From the NCBI GenBank assembly GCA_964579365.1, contig CAZOFW010000014.1, positions 1-16,600 on the forward strand: a stretch of 16,600 bases of DNA. The letters run 5' to 3'. Source of the DNA: JAKPKF01 sp964579365. GTDB lineage: Bacteria; Patescibacteriota; Dojkabacteria; SC72. A program made the position numbers and the translations under genes. The notes under the pieces were generated by a model. That model searched no databases and had not been told where the DNA came from. It was given only the letters and a program-made list of their open reading frames with translations. Below are positions 1-7,634 of this stretch, one piece after another. How positions within the stretch are numbered: position 1 is the stretch's first letter; each line of letters starts with the position of its first letter.

Positions 1-22
1 TTTATTTTATCTGCCCATCATA

Positions 23-631
23 ATGTACGAAACAGAAACAAACGTAAAGACTCCCACAGAGAAAATCGCATCAGCCTTTTCCTCAGTTGGACAATTCCTA
101 CTGTCATTTTTGGAAACTGTAGTTGTAGCATTAGTCATATCTATCGTTCTGTATCTGTTCATCATGACCCCTCACGAAGTCATAGGCAACTCTATGCACC
201 CTACATACCAGAATGGTGAATATCTAATGGCAAACAAACTCCTTTACAAATTCAAAGAACCACAAAGAGGAGATGTAATAATCTTTAAATACTCTGACAC
301 ACAAGACTTCATAAAAAGAGTCATTGGTCTTCCTGGAGACAAAGTAATGCTGAAAGACGGCCATATATATATAAATGACAAACTAGTGGATGAATCCAGT
401 TACTTAAGCAATTCAATATACACAAACGGGGGAGAATTCCTTCACGAAGGAGAAACCATAACTGTACCAGAAGGTCAGTACTTTGTATGTGGAGATAACA
501 GACCCCACAGCTCAGATTCAAGAACATTTGGTCCAATTACAAAAGAGAATATAAAAGGTAAAGCATGGCTTGTATATTACCCCTTCTCTCAGTTCAGAAT
601 AGCTCAACACGAAACATATAAGAATCTCTAG
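23..631 (+). CDS. lepB: Signal peptidase I (LepB/SipS type)
   Basis: Membrane-bound serine protease that removes signal peptides from secreted preproteins on the outer face of the cytoplasmic membrane. The 202-residue product has a short N-terminal tail, one membrane segment (about residues 25-48) and then the S26 catalytic domain. Box B is GNSMHPT with nucleophile Ser57. Box C is RGDVIIF (82-88). Box D is KRVIGLPGD with general-base Lys98. Box E is GDNRPHSSDSR (157-167). The single-anchor, ~200-residue form matches the Gram-positive and CPR type rather than the longer E. coli enzyme. The ATG at 23 gives a sensible length, but the frame stays open to the window edge, so an upstream start is possible. 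No Shine-Dalgarno is visible in the 22 bases before it. It precedes parA by 38 bp and may share its transcript. Family assignment is very secure from the four catalytic boxes. Confidence 0.95.
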   Translation: MYETETNVKTPTEKIASAFSSVGQFLLSFLETVVVALVISIVLYLFIMTPHEVIGNSMHPTYQNGEYLMANKLLYKFKEPQRGDVIIFKYSDTQDFIKRVIGLPGDKVMLKDGHIYINDKLVDESSYLSNSIYTNGGEFLHEGETITVPEGQYFVCGDNRPHSSDSRTFGPITKENIKGKAWLVYYPFSQFRIAQHETYKNL

Positions 632-669
632 ACCTCGTCTGTGAAACGTGGTAAATTGTAGACATACAT

Positions 670-1464
670 ATGCAAACATTCGTAATAGCAAATCAAAAAG
701 GTGGAGTTGGTAAAACAACAACAGCAATAAATCTTGGAGCAAGTTTAGCCCTCAAGAAGAAGAAGGTTCTCCTAATAGATCTAGACCCACAGTCAAATCT
801 TTCCTCTGGTATTGGATTTACACAGCAATTTGACAAACAAAACTGGAGTTCAACAGATGAACCACCATACAAAAGTATTTACGATGTACTTGTACAAGAC
901 GACCTCATCTCCTCTGTATTTGTTACTACCTCTACTCCAAACCTTTACCTAGTACCATCACATCTTTCATTGGCAGGAGCAGAAATTGAAATGGTAAATA
1001 TGCTCTCAAGAGAAACTCTCCTTAAAAAAGCCCTTTCCAAATTCACAGAAGATTTTGACTATGCCATTATAGATTGTCCTCCATCACTTGGATTACTCAC
1101 AATTAATGCATTAATAGCTGCAGAGAAGCTCCTAATACCAATCCAGTGTGAATATTTCGCTTTAGAGGGGCTAGGACAGCTATTAGAGACTACAAAGTTA
1201 ATTAAAGGTATAAATCCGTCATTAACAATTGGAGGCGTAATACTGACCATGTACGACAGTAGAACAAGACTCTCAGGAAGTGTTGTAGCAGATGTTCAAT
1301 CCTTCTTTGGAGATGTAGCATTCAAATCCATTGTACCAAGAAATGTAAGACTCTCAGAGGCTCCATCATATGGTAAAACAATATTCCAATATGACAAGAA
1401 ATCCACGGGAGCTCTAGCATACAAGAATCTAGCTACTGAGTTCATAGCCCGTTTTGACGATTAA
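670..1464 (+). CDS. parA: ParA/Soj chromosome-partitioning ATPase
   Basis: Deviant Walker A ATPase that binds DNA non-specifically as an ATP dimer and drives segregation of ParB-bound origin regions. The 264-residue product has the full motif set: KGGVGKTT (10-17) with the signature Lys10 and the P-loop Lys15; the A' region LLIDLDPQSNL (34-44); and Walker B YAIIDCPPSLG (131-141). It lacks the N-terminal DNA-binding extension of large plasmid ParAs, so it is the chromosomal Soj class. parB follows after 17 bp, which supports a ParAB pair. The ATG at 670 sits directly before the first beta-strand of the fold, and no Shine-Dalgarno precedes it. A septum-placing MinD is less likely given the ParB partner. 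I found no full parS site in the window. Confidence 0.95.
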   Translation: MQTFVIANQKGGVGKTTTAINLGASLALKKKKVLLIDLDPQSNLSSGIGFTQQFDKQNWSSTDEPPYKSIYDVLVQDDLISSVFVTTSTPNLYLVPSHLSLAGAEIEMVNMLSRETLLKKALSKFTEDFDYAIIDCPPSLGLLTINALIAAEKLLIPIQCEYFALEGLGQLLETTKLIKGINPSLTIGGVILTMYDSRTRLSGSVVADVQSFFGDVAFKSIVPRNVRLSEAPSYGKTIFQYDKKSTGALAYKNLATEFIARFDD

Positions 1465-1481
1465 TTTTTACATTACATAAT

Positions 1482-2336
1482 ATGCAAAACAACCAAAGAC
1501 TGGGAAAAGGATTAGCAGCATTAATTAGTACGAACGAAATGGAGAATACTAACAGTGCATACAATCCAAACTTCGACATTAACAAAATAGAGGCAAACCC
1601 ATACCAGCCTAGAATGCATATTGATCCTGAGGAATTAATCGACATTGCAGACTCCATAAGAGAGCACGGAGTAATACAACCATTAATCATTACAAAGAAT
1701 AAAGATTCTGAGAAATACTTCCTCATAGCTGGAGAGAGAAGACTAAGAGCTTCACAACTAGCAGGTCTTAAGACTGTACCAGTAGTAATACAGGAATCCT
1801 CACCTCAAGATATGCTTGAATTAGCCATTATTGAAAATATCCAAAGAAAAGACCTAAACCCACTTGAAGAAGCATACGCATTTAAAAAGATGCAGGATGA
1901 GTTTGGTATAGCACAGGGAGATATTGCAAGGAAAGTTGGTTTAAGTAGAGTTGCCATTACAAACAAGATTAGATTACTCCTAATACCTAATGAAGTTAAA
2001 GAAGATATTCTTAATGAGAAATTAAGTGAAGGCCATGCAAGAGCTTTACTTGGTATTAAAGACAAAGTATCTCTAATTGCAGCAGCTGACCTAGTAGTAA
2101 AGCGCGGGATGAGTGTAAGAGAAACAGAGGCTTTGGTAAGAAAGATTAACTTCGGAAAAGGTTCAACAACAAGAAATTGGAAAAGAAGTGATGAGGAAAC
2201 AGATAATTACTCAAGATTACTAAGTAAAAAGCTTGGATATACAGCACACATATCTAAGATGACAAAAGGTGGGAAGGTAGTTATTAGATACAATACACAC
2301 AAAGAATTGAAAGAGTTAATGGAGAAACTGATCTAA
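1482..2336 (+). CDS. parB: ParB/Spo0J centromere-binding CTPase
   Basis: Partner of ParA that loads at parS sites and spreads as a CTP-dependent clamp. Visible in order over 284 residues: an N-terminal RLGKGLAALI segment (6-15) of the kind that stimulates ParA ATPase; ANPYQPR (38-44); the CTP-binding box GERRLRA (84-90); the second box ENIQRKDLNPLEEA (118-131); a helix-turn-helix around 145-165 (GDIARKVGLSRVAITNKIRLL); and a basic C-terminal region (about 225-284) for dimerisation. The length is normal for the chromosomal type. It follows parA by 17 bp with no Shine-Dalgarno. Its TAA stop overlaps the stop of the convergent minus-strand methyltransferase by 4 nt, leaving no room for a terminator between them. 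Confidence 0.95.
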   Translation: MQNNQRLGKGLAALISTNEMENTNSAYNPNFDINKIEANPYQPRMHIDPEELIDIADSIREHGVIQPLIITKNKDSEKYFLIAGERRLRASQLAGLKTVPVVIQESSPQDMLELAIIENIQRKDLNPLEEAYAFKKMQDEFGIAQGDIARKVGLSRVAITNKIRLLLIPNEVKEDILNEKLSEGHARALLGIKDKVSLIAAADLVVKRGMSVRETEALVRKINFGKGSTTRNWKRSDEETDNYSRLLSKKLGYTAHISKMTKGGKVVIRYNTHKELKELMEKLI

Positions 2337-3079
2337 GCCTTAACTTCCTGTCTTAATTTCTCGTACATTATTACGGCTGCACTTGCACTTACATTTAGTG
2401 AACCAATACCCTCTCTCATTGGGATTGAAATCTTCTTATCTACTCTCTCAAGTAAACCAGCTGTGATTCCTACATCCTCAGCACCCATTATGAAAGCAGC
2501 TGCACCTGTTAAATCAGTATCGAAATACATATCACCACCCATATGTACAGCAAATATCTTAATATCATTCTTTGTTAAAAGTTTTAATGCATTGAAAAGA
2601 TTTGTCTCTACAAGAGGTATTCGCTCAGCTGCACCCATAGATATTCTAATTGTCTCATTGGTTATGAGGTTCTTTTCTTGAGGATTAACGATAATACCGT
2701 TTACCCCTGCAGCAAATGCAGTTCTCATTATAGCTGCAATATTCTGGGTATATTTAAGATCATCTAAAACTAAAAAGAATGGTTGCTTTCCCTCGTCAGA
2801 CAGCTTGTCTAAAAGCTCTTCCAAATCCCAGTTATTCTGAGAATACATATATCCCAAAATACTCTCACTCTTTGAATTTCTTAATCTTCTAGTGATAATC
2901 TTTCTTGAAACCTTCAATACGGGGATATTCTTCTTTCCTGCTATCTCAACAATCTCTTGTACCTTCTCATCTTTAAAAGAGTTTGCTGCGATATATAATT
3001 TGTCAAAATCTCTACCCTCTTTTAAAAGCTCAAGGATAGCGTTCTTACTTTCGACCTGTATGAATCTTGTTTTTGACAT
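2333..3079 (-). CDS. rlmB: SpoU/TrmH-family 2'-O-ribose methyltransferase (RlmB-like)
   Basis: Predicted SPOUT enzyme that methylates a ribose 2'-OH, most likely in 23S rRNA (the RlmB target is G2251), using S-adenosylmethionine. The 248-residue product has an N-terminal substrate-binding domain (1-80) and a C-terminal trefoil-knot domain. Motif 1 is NIAAIMRTA (113-121) with catalytic Arg119, where the usual second-position Gly is Ala. Motif 2 is IMGAEDVGI (197-205). Motif 3 is IPMREGIGSLNVSASAAVI (219-237), carrying the hallmark SLNVS. It is the last gene of the minus-strand block, 13 bp after rpmA, which fits a ribosome-biogenesis role. It alone has a plausible Shine-Dalgarno: AGGAAG at 3094-3089, 9 nt before its ATG. 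The exact target (rRNA or tRNA) cannot be read from sequence; the motif 1 and 2 departures leave some doubt over RlmB orthology. Confidence 0.85.
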   Translation of the reverse strand: MSKTRFIQVESKNAILELLKEGRDFDKLYIAANSFKDEKVQEIVEIAGKKNIPVLKVSRKIITRRLRNSKSESILGYMYSQNNWDLEELLDKLSDEGKQPFFLVLDDLKYTQNIAAIMRTAFAAGVNGIIVNPQEKNLITNETIRISMGAAERIPLVETNLFNALKLLTKNDIKIFAVHMGGDMYFDTDLTGAAAFIMGAEDVGITAGLLERVDKKISIPMREGIGSLNVSASAAVIMYEKLRQEVKA

Positions 3080-3092
3080 AATTGGTATCTTC

Positions 3093-3359
3093 CTAGACAG
3101 ATTCTACCACATCTACAAAGTACTGACCTCTCTTAAATCCAGTCATTCTTCTAAACTGTACTACACCCTCTTTGTGAGCGTGTATGGAAAAATCTTTGGA
3201 CATGTATGTATTCTTTCCAGAATGATATACAGATCCTCTCTGCTTAACTATTATATTTCCATCTTTAACAACTTCTCCAGCAAATTTCTTAACTCCAAGT
3301 CTTTTTCCTGCTACATGTCCATTGTTTGATGTACTTGCTGCACCTACTACGTGTGACAT
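3093..3359 (-). CDS. rpmA: 50S ribosomal protein bL27
   Basis: Large-subunit protein whose N-terminal tail approaches the peptidyl-transferase centre. The 88-residue product has the recognisable core: KRLGVKKFAGEVVKDGNIIV (19-38), KQRGSVYHSG (39-48) and KEGVVQF (63-69). The N-terminus is unusual: the typical A-H-K-K-G-G-G-S-T is replaced by SHVVGAAST, losing the two lysines and two glycines, and the following R-N-G-R-D-S is replaced by SNNGHV. The gene lies 31 bp after the Trm11-like methylase and 13 bp before the RlmB-like gene, all on one strand. bL27 usually follows bL21 directly; here the methylase is set between them. No Shine-Dalgarno is visible. The family call is secure from the core. 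Confidence 0.92.
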   Translation of the reverse strand: MSHVVGAASTSNNGHVAGKRLGVKKFAGEVVKDGNIIVKQRGSVYHSGKNTYMSKDFSIHAHKEGVVQFRRMTGFKRGQYFVDVVESV

Positions 3360-3390
3360 TGCTCTGTAAACAAAACTTAATTAATCGCAG

Positions 3391-4578
3391 TTATCTTCTG
3401 CGTAAAACAAAAATGTTCCTTGTGATAATACTATTTTTTCGTTTCCACATCAAGTCCCTACCCTTACATAATTCACCGTTAACAACATCCCATTGCTTGC
3501 CAAAAACATCTCTAACACTGAATGTTTTCCAGCCTGTATGTGTTTTGTATGATGGAATAATGATGACTACAACAAATCCTGTATGAGCTATTCTGCCTAA
3601 AATATCTAGAAGTCCAACATACAAAGCCTTTACTCTTTCAAGATACACATCAGCTCTGTTTGGGAACATAACTCTTCTTTGTGGAGGTCCCATATATGGC
3701 TCACATACCACACATTTTATCTCTGTTTTTTTCAAATCACTAACAACTTTTCCGGGAGCATCTGTTACATCCATTTGGAAAACTTTGTATTTAACATCAC
3801 CAATATCTCCTTTTGCTGAAAGCCATTCGATATTTTTCTCAGTAAAATCTACTGCCTTTTCATCTATGTCTGAACCTAAAAGATCAAATCCTAGCATACC
3901 TGCTTCCATGAGTATTGTTCCAGAACCACAGAATGGATCCCATACAATACCGTCTTTTCTACCAGTTAAATTCATCATTATTCTAGCTAACTTAGGAGGA
4001 AGTGTACCCATTTCTAAGTCCGTATGTGGTTTTTCAATATCTCTTTTGGCAAAGCCATCTACATCTTGAACAGATATTGTACTACCATATATTTCTTCAT
4101 TTTCTCCACGGATAATACAAAGTTCAAAACCTTTTTCTAATATATCGTTTCCTACTATCTGTGCAGCATTAAGAGCACTGCTTCTTGAGAGTGGATTAAC
4201 AAATCTAGATGGTTTTCCCTCTTCTTTTAAACCAATCTTTATCTGCTTTCCCAGTCTTCTTAGAAATTTAGAGTCTGTTGAAATTGGTTCTCCTAGTATA
4301 CTTAAGCCAAATATGACCTTATCTTCCTTCTTTGAGAAATCTCCTAAGAATGTATCTAAGTCGTCTATGATGTATCCAAATCTTATGAATCCACCAAGCC
4401 TACTAAAAACCTTCTTAAGAACATCTGGGGATATATCACTGCTTTTAATGAGAAGAATACTGTCAGAATATCTGTGTATTGTATCTTTGTTTAAACCAAA
4501 GGTGTTGAAAACAGAAACTAGTTCTGCAAAAGACAGATCTTGAAAATTTCCAGACTCAAAATAGTATTGTTTGGACAT
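3391..4578 (-). CDS. Trm11/UPF0020-type RNA N2-guanine methylase
   Basis: Predicted S-adenosylmethionine-dependent methylase of the Trm-G10/Trm11 group, which forms N2-methylguanosine in tRNA; some relatives act on rRNA. The 395-residue product has an N-terminal part (about 1-150) resembling the THUMP-containing region of this group (VIFGLSILG at 88-96, LGKQIKIGLKEEGKPSRFV at 109-127). A Rossmann-type catalytic domain follows, with motif I DPFCGSGTILMEA (214-226) and LGSDID (234-239). Motif IV reads CEPYMGPP (292-299) instead of the usual D/N-P-P-Y/F. Its ATG overlaps the rplU stop as TAATG, which suggests translational coupling to bL21. Placement between bL21 and bL27 hints at an rRNA or ribosome-assembly job, but that is inference. 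A restriction-modification DNA methylase is unlikely: there is no partner and the N-terminus is of the RNA type. Confidence 0.8.
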   Translation of the reverse strand: MSKQYYFESGNFQDLSFAELVSVFNTFGLNKDTIHRYSDSILLIKSSDISPDVLKKVFSRLGGFIRFGYIIDDLDTFLGDFSKKEDKVIFGLSILGEPISTDSKFLRRLGKQIKIGLKEEGKPSRFVNPLSRSSALNAAQIVGNDILEKGFELCIIRGENEEIYGSTISVQDVDGFAKRDIEKPHTDLEMGTLPPKLARIMMNLTGRKDGIVWDPFCGSGTILMEAGMLGFDLLGSDIDEKAVDFTEKNIEWLSAKGDIGDVKYKVFQMDVTDAPGKVVSDLKKTEIKCVVCEPYMGPPQRRVMFPNRADVYLERVKALYVGLLDILGRIAHTGFVVVIIIPSYKTHTGWKTFSVRDVFGKQWDVVNGELCKGRDLMWKRKNSIITRNIFVLRRR

Positions 4579-4997
4579 TATGCTATCTTCTTAACAAGAA
4601 CTTTTGTTATGAATGGTCTTGAACCGAAGTGCTTTCTGTATCTGGATTTAGCCTTATATTTAAGACCATTTATTTTTACTCCTCTTTTTTGAGAAGAGAT
4701 TTCCAAAGAAACTTTTGAACCCTCAATGTATGGGGTTCCCATTTTTATATCTTCTCCGTCTGCAATCAAAAGAACTTCAGTTATTTCTAACTTATCTCCT
4801 TTGTCTCCAGTAAGTTTGTTAACTTCATACTCTTTACCCTCGTATACTTTAAGCTGTACTCCAGAAATTGCAATTACTGCAAATTTATCCTTTGAAACAA
4901 CTGCAGTTTCTTCCTTTACTGTTTTTACAACTTTCTTAGTTACTTTTTTGGTTACTTTCTTAGCTGTTTTTTTAATTTCTTTCTTTATTTCTGCCAT
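4578..4997 (-). CDS. rplU: 50S ribosomal protein bL21 with lysine-rich N-terminal extension
   Basis: Large-subunit assembly protein that binds 23S rRNA. The bL21 fold runs from about residue 38 to 139: FAVIAISGVQLKV (39-51), GDKLEITEVLLI (67-78), GTPYIEGSKVSLEI (87-100) and the C-terminal signature KYKAKSRYRKHFGSRPFIT (113-131). Typical bL21 is about 103 residues. Here a 37-residue extension precedes it, made of Lys/Thr/Val near-repeats (KKVTKKVTKKVVKTVKEE, 13-30). The start at 4997 is supported by a well-placed promoter (TTGACT, 17 bp, TAAAAT) whose -10 lies 8 nt before this ATG, so the mRNA may be leaderless. The gene heads a translation sub-block (bL21, methylase, bL27, RlmB-like) and follows rodA by 42 bp. 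Confidence 0.92.
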   Translation of the reverse strand: MAEIKKEIKKTAKKVTKKVTKKVVKTVKEETAVVSKDKFAVIAISGVQLKVYEGKEYEVNKLTGDKGDKLEITEVLLIADGEDIKMGTPYIEGSKVSLEISSQKRGVKINGLKYKAKSRYRKHFGSRPFITKVLVKKIA

Positions 4998-5005
4998 AGG
5001 AAAGG

Positions 5006-5034
5006 ATTTTAAGTTAATATTGCGAAAAAGTCAA
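5006..5034 (-). promoter_or_regulatory. Predicted leaderless promoter of rplU
   Basis: On the minus strand a -35 hexamer TTGACT (5034-5029, 5 of 6 to consensus) is followed by a 17-bp spacer and a -10 hexamer TAAAAT (5011-5006, 5 of 6). Only 8 nt (AGGAAAGG on the plus strand) separate the -10 from the rplU ATG, placing the expected transcription start at or within a base or two of the start codon. It lets the ribosomal sub-block be transcribed independently of the fts genes. Confidence 0.65.
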
Positions 5035-5039
5035 TAAAT

Positions 5040-6365
5040 CTAGGACATTTCATACACATCAAGGATATCTTCACTTTTGTTTTTTGTTTTTCCTAAATAC
5101 TTCTTGTATATGTTCTGAACAATACCCATTGAAAACAGGGTCATAATCGTCACCGTTCCTCCAGAACTCATCAGGGGAAGTGGAATACCAGTAGCTGGTA
5201 TAGCTCCAAGATTTGTTCCAACATTAATAAACACTCCCAGAAGAATCTGCAGACCAATGCCAATACATATCAGGGAGAGCATTTTTTCTTCAACAAGATT
5301 CATTCCAGTTATGAAGCAAAGTAGAACTACTACCGCATACAGACCTAAGAGAAAGAGGCTCCCTACCAGTCCAAATTCTTCTGCATAGGAAGCAAAGATA
5401 AAGTCTGTTTCATGCTCCGGTATAAAATCTCTTTTACTTTGGGTACCATTTCCAAATCCTTTACCAAATATCTGTCCTGAGCCAATGGCAATTCTAGATT
5501 GGTTAACATTAAATCCAATGTTACTTTCTGTTTCTGCTGGATTGAAGAATGCCTCTATCCTACCTTTTTGGTAATCTCGCAAGACACTGTCCCACACAAC
5601 TGAGAGAAAGACACCCATGAGCAATGCAATGGATAGTGAAATAGCAACTAGAATTTTAGACATTCCTCTTGAATATACAGAGAAGATTGCAATTACTACT
5701 CCAAGAAAGACCAGTAGATACCAATACCAATTACCAGTTACAGCTGCAACAAGGAAACCCCCAGATATACTTGCAATTATTGCTACTAGCACACTGTTTC
5801 TAAACGGATTACTTAAACCAAGGAAGGCAACGACAAACCACAGACTAAGAATTAACAGGGACATACTTCCACCTGGTTCAAGATATACAAGAAGGAAGAT
5901 AACTAATGTTGCAACTAGGGTTATGAGGAAAAGAATCCATTCATTGAATTTCTCTCTCATGGATATAATGCTTGCAGTCATAACTATGACAGAGAGTTTT
6001 GCAATTTCCGAAGGTTGTATCTGGAATCCCCCAATGACTAGCCATCTTCTTACTCCATTGATAACAGGAGCAAAAAAGAGAGTAACTAGAAGAAGTATTA
6101 CTGTGGCAGCATATATTAGGGCTAGTACTTGCCAATATTTAAGATAGGAAAGATCAAGTTTGGAGAACAGTATAAAGCCAGCCCAACCAATTACAAGTGC
6201 AGTTACCTGCTTCCAAACAATATCTAAATCTCCAAAGGAGCCATCTGGAAGAACTCGTGTGGAAAGAAGTGTTACTATTCCTAATCCAGAAAGAAGTATT
6301 AAGGGTAGGACAAATGCAAGATTTGAACCAAAGAATACTCTCTTCTTAGAAATAGTTGTTGACAT
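5040..6365 (-). CDS. rodA: RodA/FtsW-family SEDS peptidoglycan glycosyltransferase
   Basis: Polytopic SEDS enzyme that polymerises lipid II into glycan strands with a class B penicillin-binding protein, in elongation (RodA) or septation (FtsW). The 441-residue product has about ten hydrophobic segments. Family motifs are RRWLVIGGFQIQPSEIAKL (106-124); GKGFGNGTQS then FIPEHETDFIFA (301-325), including the invariant Asp321; and ATGIPLPLMSSGGT (391-404), where SYGG is more usual. The G-K-G-x-x-x-G-T-Q-S and IPE-TDFIF spelling is closer to RodA, but the place directly after ftsZ is typical of FtsW; in a reduced genome one protein may serve both roles. It lies 16 bp after ftsZ. A TAAAAT lies 6 nt before the ATG but is a weaker promoter candidate. 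No matching transpeptidase gene is visible in the window. Confidence 0.9.
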   Translation of the reverse strand: MSTTISKKRVFFGSNLAFVLPLILLSGLGIVTLLSTRVLPDGSFGDLDIVWKQVTALVIGWAGFILFSKLDLSYLKYWQVLALIYAATVILLLVTLFFAPVINGVRRWLVIGGFQIQPSEIAKLSVIVMTASIISMREKFNEWILFLITLVATLVIFLLVYLEPGGSMSLLILSLWFVVAFLGLSNPFRNSVLVAIIASISGGFLVAAVTGNWYWYLLVFLGVVIAIFSVYSRGMSKILVAISLSIALLMGVFLSVVWDSVLRDYQKGRIEAFFNPAETESNIGFNVNQSRIAIGSGQIFGKGFGNGTQSKRDFIPEHETDFIFASYAEEFGLVGSLFLLGLYAVVVLLCFITGMNLVEEKMLSLICIGIGLQILLGVFINVGTNLGAIPATGIPLPLMSSGGTVTIMTLFSMGIVQNIYKKYLGKTKNKSEDILDVYEMS

Positions 6366-6381
6366 AGAAAGATTTTAGCAC

Positions 6382-7611
6382 CTATTCCTTGCCCTGTCTT
6401 CTCATAAAGGCAGGAACATCTAGAGGATCTTCTCCATCATCCTGAGGGATATTCATAGTAGCTTCAGGTTTTTTCACTGAATCATCGTCATGTTCTTCTT
6501 TGTCCTCTTCTTCTCTTTCAAATGTCTCTAGTACTTCATCTTTCCCTTCTAATATATCCTCTTCGTCATCTTCAATGTCTTTCTTCTCTTCTTTAAATCC
6601 AAATGTTCTTAGAGGTTGGCCTGTTGTCTTCTGTAATTTTGTATATACCTGCTTGTTTTCATCAAAACCTGTGGCTACAATCGTTATGGTTATTTCATCT
6701 CCTGCATCAGGATCTATTTGTGCTCCAAATTTGATATTTGCAGAAGGATCTACTGCTTCTTTAATTAATTCAGAAACCTGGCTAATTTCACTAAGGGTTA
6801 AATCTGCACCAACGACATTGTAAAGGACACCGGTTGCACCCTCGATTGACATATCAAGAAGAGGACTTGTAGTAGCTTTTCTTGCAGCTTCTGCAGCTCT
6901 GTCTTCACCACTAGCTCGTCCAATACCCATAAGTGCAGTACCCGCATTTTGCATAACTGATTTTGCATCATTAAAGTCAGCGTTAATATATCCAGTTTCA
7001 CTAATTAGATTAGAGATACTTCTTACACCCTCTGCAAGTACTGAATCTACTTTCTTCATAGCATCTATGAAGGAAAGTCTTTCACTCTCTTCAACAATCT
7101 CTAGCAATCTTTGGTTAGGAACAACAATTAGGGTATCTACTTTGTCTCTTAATGCAGCTATCCCTTCCTCAGCTATTTCTCTTCTTTTGTTTCCTTCAAA
7201 ATCAAAGGGTTTGGTTACTACAGCTACTGTTAAAGCTCCCATATTTTTTGCAACTCCAGCAATTATTGGTGCAGCTCCTGTACCTGTTCCACCACCCATA
7301 CCAGCTGTAATGAATACCATGTTTGCTCCTTCAAGTAATTCTTGTATTTGATCTAAACTTTCTTCTGCTGATTGTGCACCCATTTCATGATTACCACCAA
7401 CTCCCAGTCCATGTGTTAAGTCTTCTCCGAGTTGCAATGTGACTGGTGCAGCAGACATTTTCAATGCCTGAGCATCTGTATTAAAGGCCATAAATTCAAC
7501 TCCAGAAATATCGTAGTCGTTCATCATTGTATTGATGGCATTACATCCACCACCACCGACTCCTACTACCTTAATTTTTGCTACTGGATCTACATTGGTT
7601 GTAACTAACAT
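6382..7611 (-). CDS. ftsZ: Cell-division GTPase FtsZ
   Basis: Tubulin homologue that assembles into the Z-ring at midcell. The 409-residue product shows the nucleotide-binding GVGGGGCNA (17-25), NTDAQAL (44-50), the tubulin signature GGGTGTGAAP (106-115) and the catalytic T7 loop NADFNDAK (210-217). The globular GTPase ends near residue 340. A strongly acidic linker follows (about 341-396, rich in Asp/Glu with some Lys). The protein ends with a clear conserved C-terminal peptide DVPAFMRRQ (398-406), the docking site for FtsA and other partners. The gene is 23 bp after ftsA with no Shine-Dalgarno. The intact docking peptide together with adjacent ftsA argues for a working FtsA-FtsZ tether. Confidence 0.97.
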   Translation of the reverse strand: MLVTTNVDPVAKIKVVGVGGGGCNAINTMMNDYDISGVEFMAFNTDAQALKMSAAPVTLQLGEDLTHGLGVGGNHEMGAQSAEESLDQIQELLEGANMVFITAGMGGGTGTGAAPIIAGVAKNMGALTVAVVTKPFDFEGNKRREIAEEGIAALRDKVDTLIVVPNQRLLEIVEESERLSFIDAMKKVDSVLAEGVRSISNLISETGYINADFNDAKSVMQNAGTALMGIGRASGEDRAAEAARKATTSPLLDMSIEGATGVLYNVVGADLTLSEISQVSELIKEAVDPSANIKFGAQIDPDAGDEITITIVATGFDENKQVYTKLQKTTGQPLRTFGFKEEKKDIEDDEEDILEGKDEVLETFEREEEDKEEHDDDSVKKPEATMNIPQDDGEDPLDVPAFMRRQGKE

Positions 7612-7634
7612 AACACTTTACTCGTTAATTTTAA

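Noticed and set aside
602..660. parS-like sequences just before parA (GTGAAAC at 641-647; GAAACA near 611-616).
   Set aside because: Only half-sites match the palindrome TGTTTCACGTGAAACA; the best 16-mer matches about 10 bases, which is weak. No full parS was seen.
2892..3329. A 145-codon plus-strand open frame across the rlmB-rpmA junction.
   Set aside because: It is antisense to two secure genes, has a low-complexity Ser/Phe/Leu make-up and no recognisable fold.
3391..4578. The Trm11-like protein read as a restriction-modification DNA methylase.
   Set aside because: There is no restriction or specificity partner, the N-terminal half is of the RNA-methylase type, and it is coupled to a ribosomal gene.
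5617..6147. A 176-codon open frame antisense to rodA.
   Set aside because: It is composed of shadow codons of a strongly conserved membrane protein and shows no domain, start signal or plausible composition.
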